Positions 32,097 through 32,457 of a stretch of 32,457 nucleotides of DNA are shown here, in pieces. Below the pieces are notes generated by a model. The model was not told the origin of the DNA, searched no databases, and was given only the letters and a program-made list of their open reading frames with translations. Each line of letters starts with the position of its first letter. Within the stretch, counting starts at the first letter, position 1. Position numbers and translations under genes: made by a program. The stretch covers positions 1-32,457 of the forward strand of contig CAIYNX010000252.1 in NCBI GenBank assembly GCA_903927645.1, in the 5' to 3' direction. This DNA is from an uncultured Mucilaginibacter sp. (GTDB taxonomy: Bacteria; Bacteroidota; Bacteroidia; Sphingobacteriales; Sphingobacteriaceae).

Positions 32097-32457
32097 CTAA
32101 TCAAAAAAGTAAGTTAGGTTTATCCTTGCGTGGTTGTTATGGATATTAATTGAATTTTGATATTCATAATTGTATGAAAAAACTGGGGCAAATTCTGCTG
32201 AAATTAACATTTTCTTAAATTTAATGTTTGTATAAAAGGTAGAGGAAACATCGAGCCATTCTGAATCAAAGTTACTAATAGTATTTGCGTAAGCATAGAA
32301 AAACATGTCATTATTATGCAAAAGCCTTTCAAACTTTAATCCAAAAGAATTTATTTTATAAAAGTAAGCAATATCAAAAATCAAGCTGTTACTACCAGAA
32401 CCAATACCTGCACCAACTAACCGACCTAAATTTGTATAGCCATCTCTAGGTGGTCCA
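32097..32457 (-). CDS. C-terminal end of an outer-membrane beta-barrel protein, probably Wzi-like (partial)
   Basis: The frame is open to the window edge, giving the last ~119 residues of a gene that starts beyond it. The visible part begins GPPRDGYTNLGRLVGAGIGSGSNS, written here in part only as GYTNLGRLVGAGIGSGSNS, then alternating polar/hydrophobic strands (LIFDIAYFYKI, MFFYAYANTI, LDVSSTFYTNI, MLISAEFAPVFSYNYEY) and ends in an aromatic C-terminus (ARINLTYFFD), the pattern of an outer-membrane barrel whose last strand ends near the terminus. The GAGIGxGSNS motif resembles the capsule-assembly Wzi family of Bacteroidota, where it surrounds the lumen. The link to capsule is supported by the sugar transferase 240 bp downstream. 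Other barrels remain possible. Confidence 0.6.
   Translation of the reverse strand, partial: GPPRDGYTNLGRLVGAGIGSGSNSLIFDIAYFYKINSFGLKFERLLHNNDMFFYAYANTISNFDSEWLDVSSTFYTNIKFKKMLISAEFAPVFSYNYEYQNSINIHNNHARINLTYFFD

Noticed and set aside
1..32457. CRISPR array, prophage, transposase or toxin-antitoxin module
   Set aside because: No regularly spaced repeats, no phage structural or integrase genes, no transposase frame, and no TA-like gene pair were found on either strand.

Overview
The window is AT-rich, densely coded chromosomal DNA that most likely comes from a member of the Bacteroidota; the exact lineage cannot be fixed by eye. Support comes from the gene content (a Bacteroidota-type Tgt, a Reg_prop/Y_Y_Y periplasmic sensor kinase, a DUF2795 protein, a WcaJ-like sugar transferase beside a Wzi-like barrel), from the general lack of Shine-Dalgarno sequences before start codons, and from repeated TAnnTTTG boxes (the Bacteroidota -7 element) upstream of genes. 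The window is mostly housekeeping and cell-envelope functions. I see no prophage, insertion sequence, CRISPR array or defence island.

Layout. 1-2.5 kb (+): an ADP-heptose operon (3' end of hldA, gmhA, hldC, a GT9 heptosyltransferase), followed by a SixA-like phosphatase. 3.2-6.7 kb (-): GT2 glycosyltransferase, ECF sigma factor, rsmG and dprA in tight succession. 6.9-10 kb (+): tgt, an LptF/LptG permease and a DMT transporter, joined by two TAATG stop/start overlaps. 10-12.6 kb (-): trpS, a deoxynucleoside kinase and kdsB. 12.7-14.6 kb (+): a lysophospholipid acyltransferase overlapping gatC, then a LolD/MacB-type ATPase. 14.6-19.4 kb (-): a GH19 chitinase-like exported enzyme, an unrecognised soluble protein and a large periplasmic-sensor histidine kinase. 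19.6-20.7 kb (+): a cobalamin adenosyltransferase, a DUF2795 protein with a clear terminator, and a 48-residue membrane protein. 20.7-22.6 kb (-): queA and ispD. 22.8-24.1 kb (+): a MacB/FtsX-type permease. 24.2-29.7 kb (-): an M1 aminopeptidase, a Ppx/GppA phosphatase and a NatB/NatA-type ABC exporter pair. 30-32.5 kb (-): a small membrane protein, a tRNA with anticodon CAT, a polyprenyl-phosphate sugar transferase and the C-terminal end of a Wzi-like outer-membrane protein, probably the edge of an exopolysaccharide locus.

How the genes fit together. Envelope building is the main theme: heptose supply and transfer, CMP-Kdo (kdsB), LPS export (LptF/G family), phospholipid acylation, isoprenoid supply (ispD) and capsule/EPS initiation. 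Translation genes form the second theme: tgt and queA for queuosine, rsmG, trpS, gatC and one tRNA. The least explained parts are the GH19/unknown/sensor-kinase block, a shared MGNLNQ leader on two unrelated genes, a Tgt whose zinc cysteines are gone, and an intergenic stretch (27.26-27.48 kb) carrying degenerate repeats and a perfect inverted repeat.
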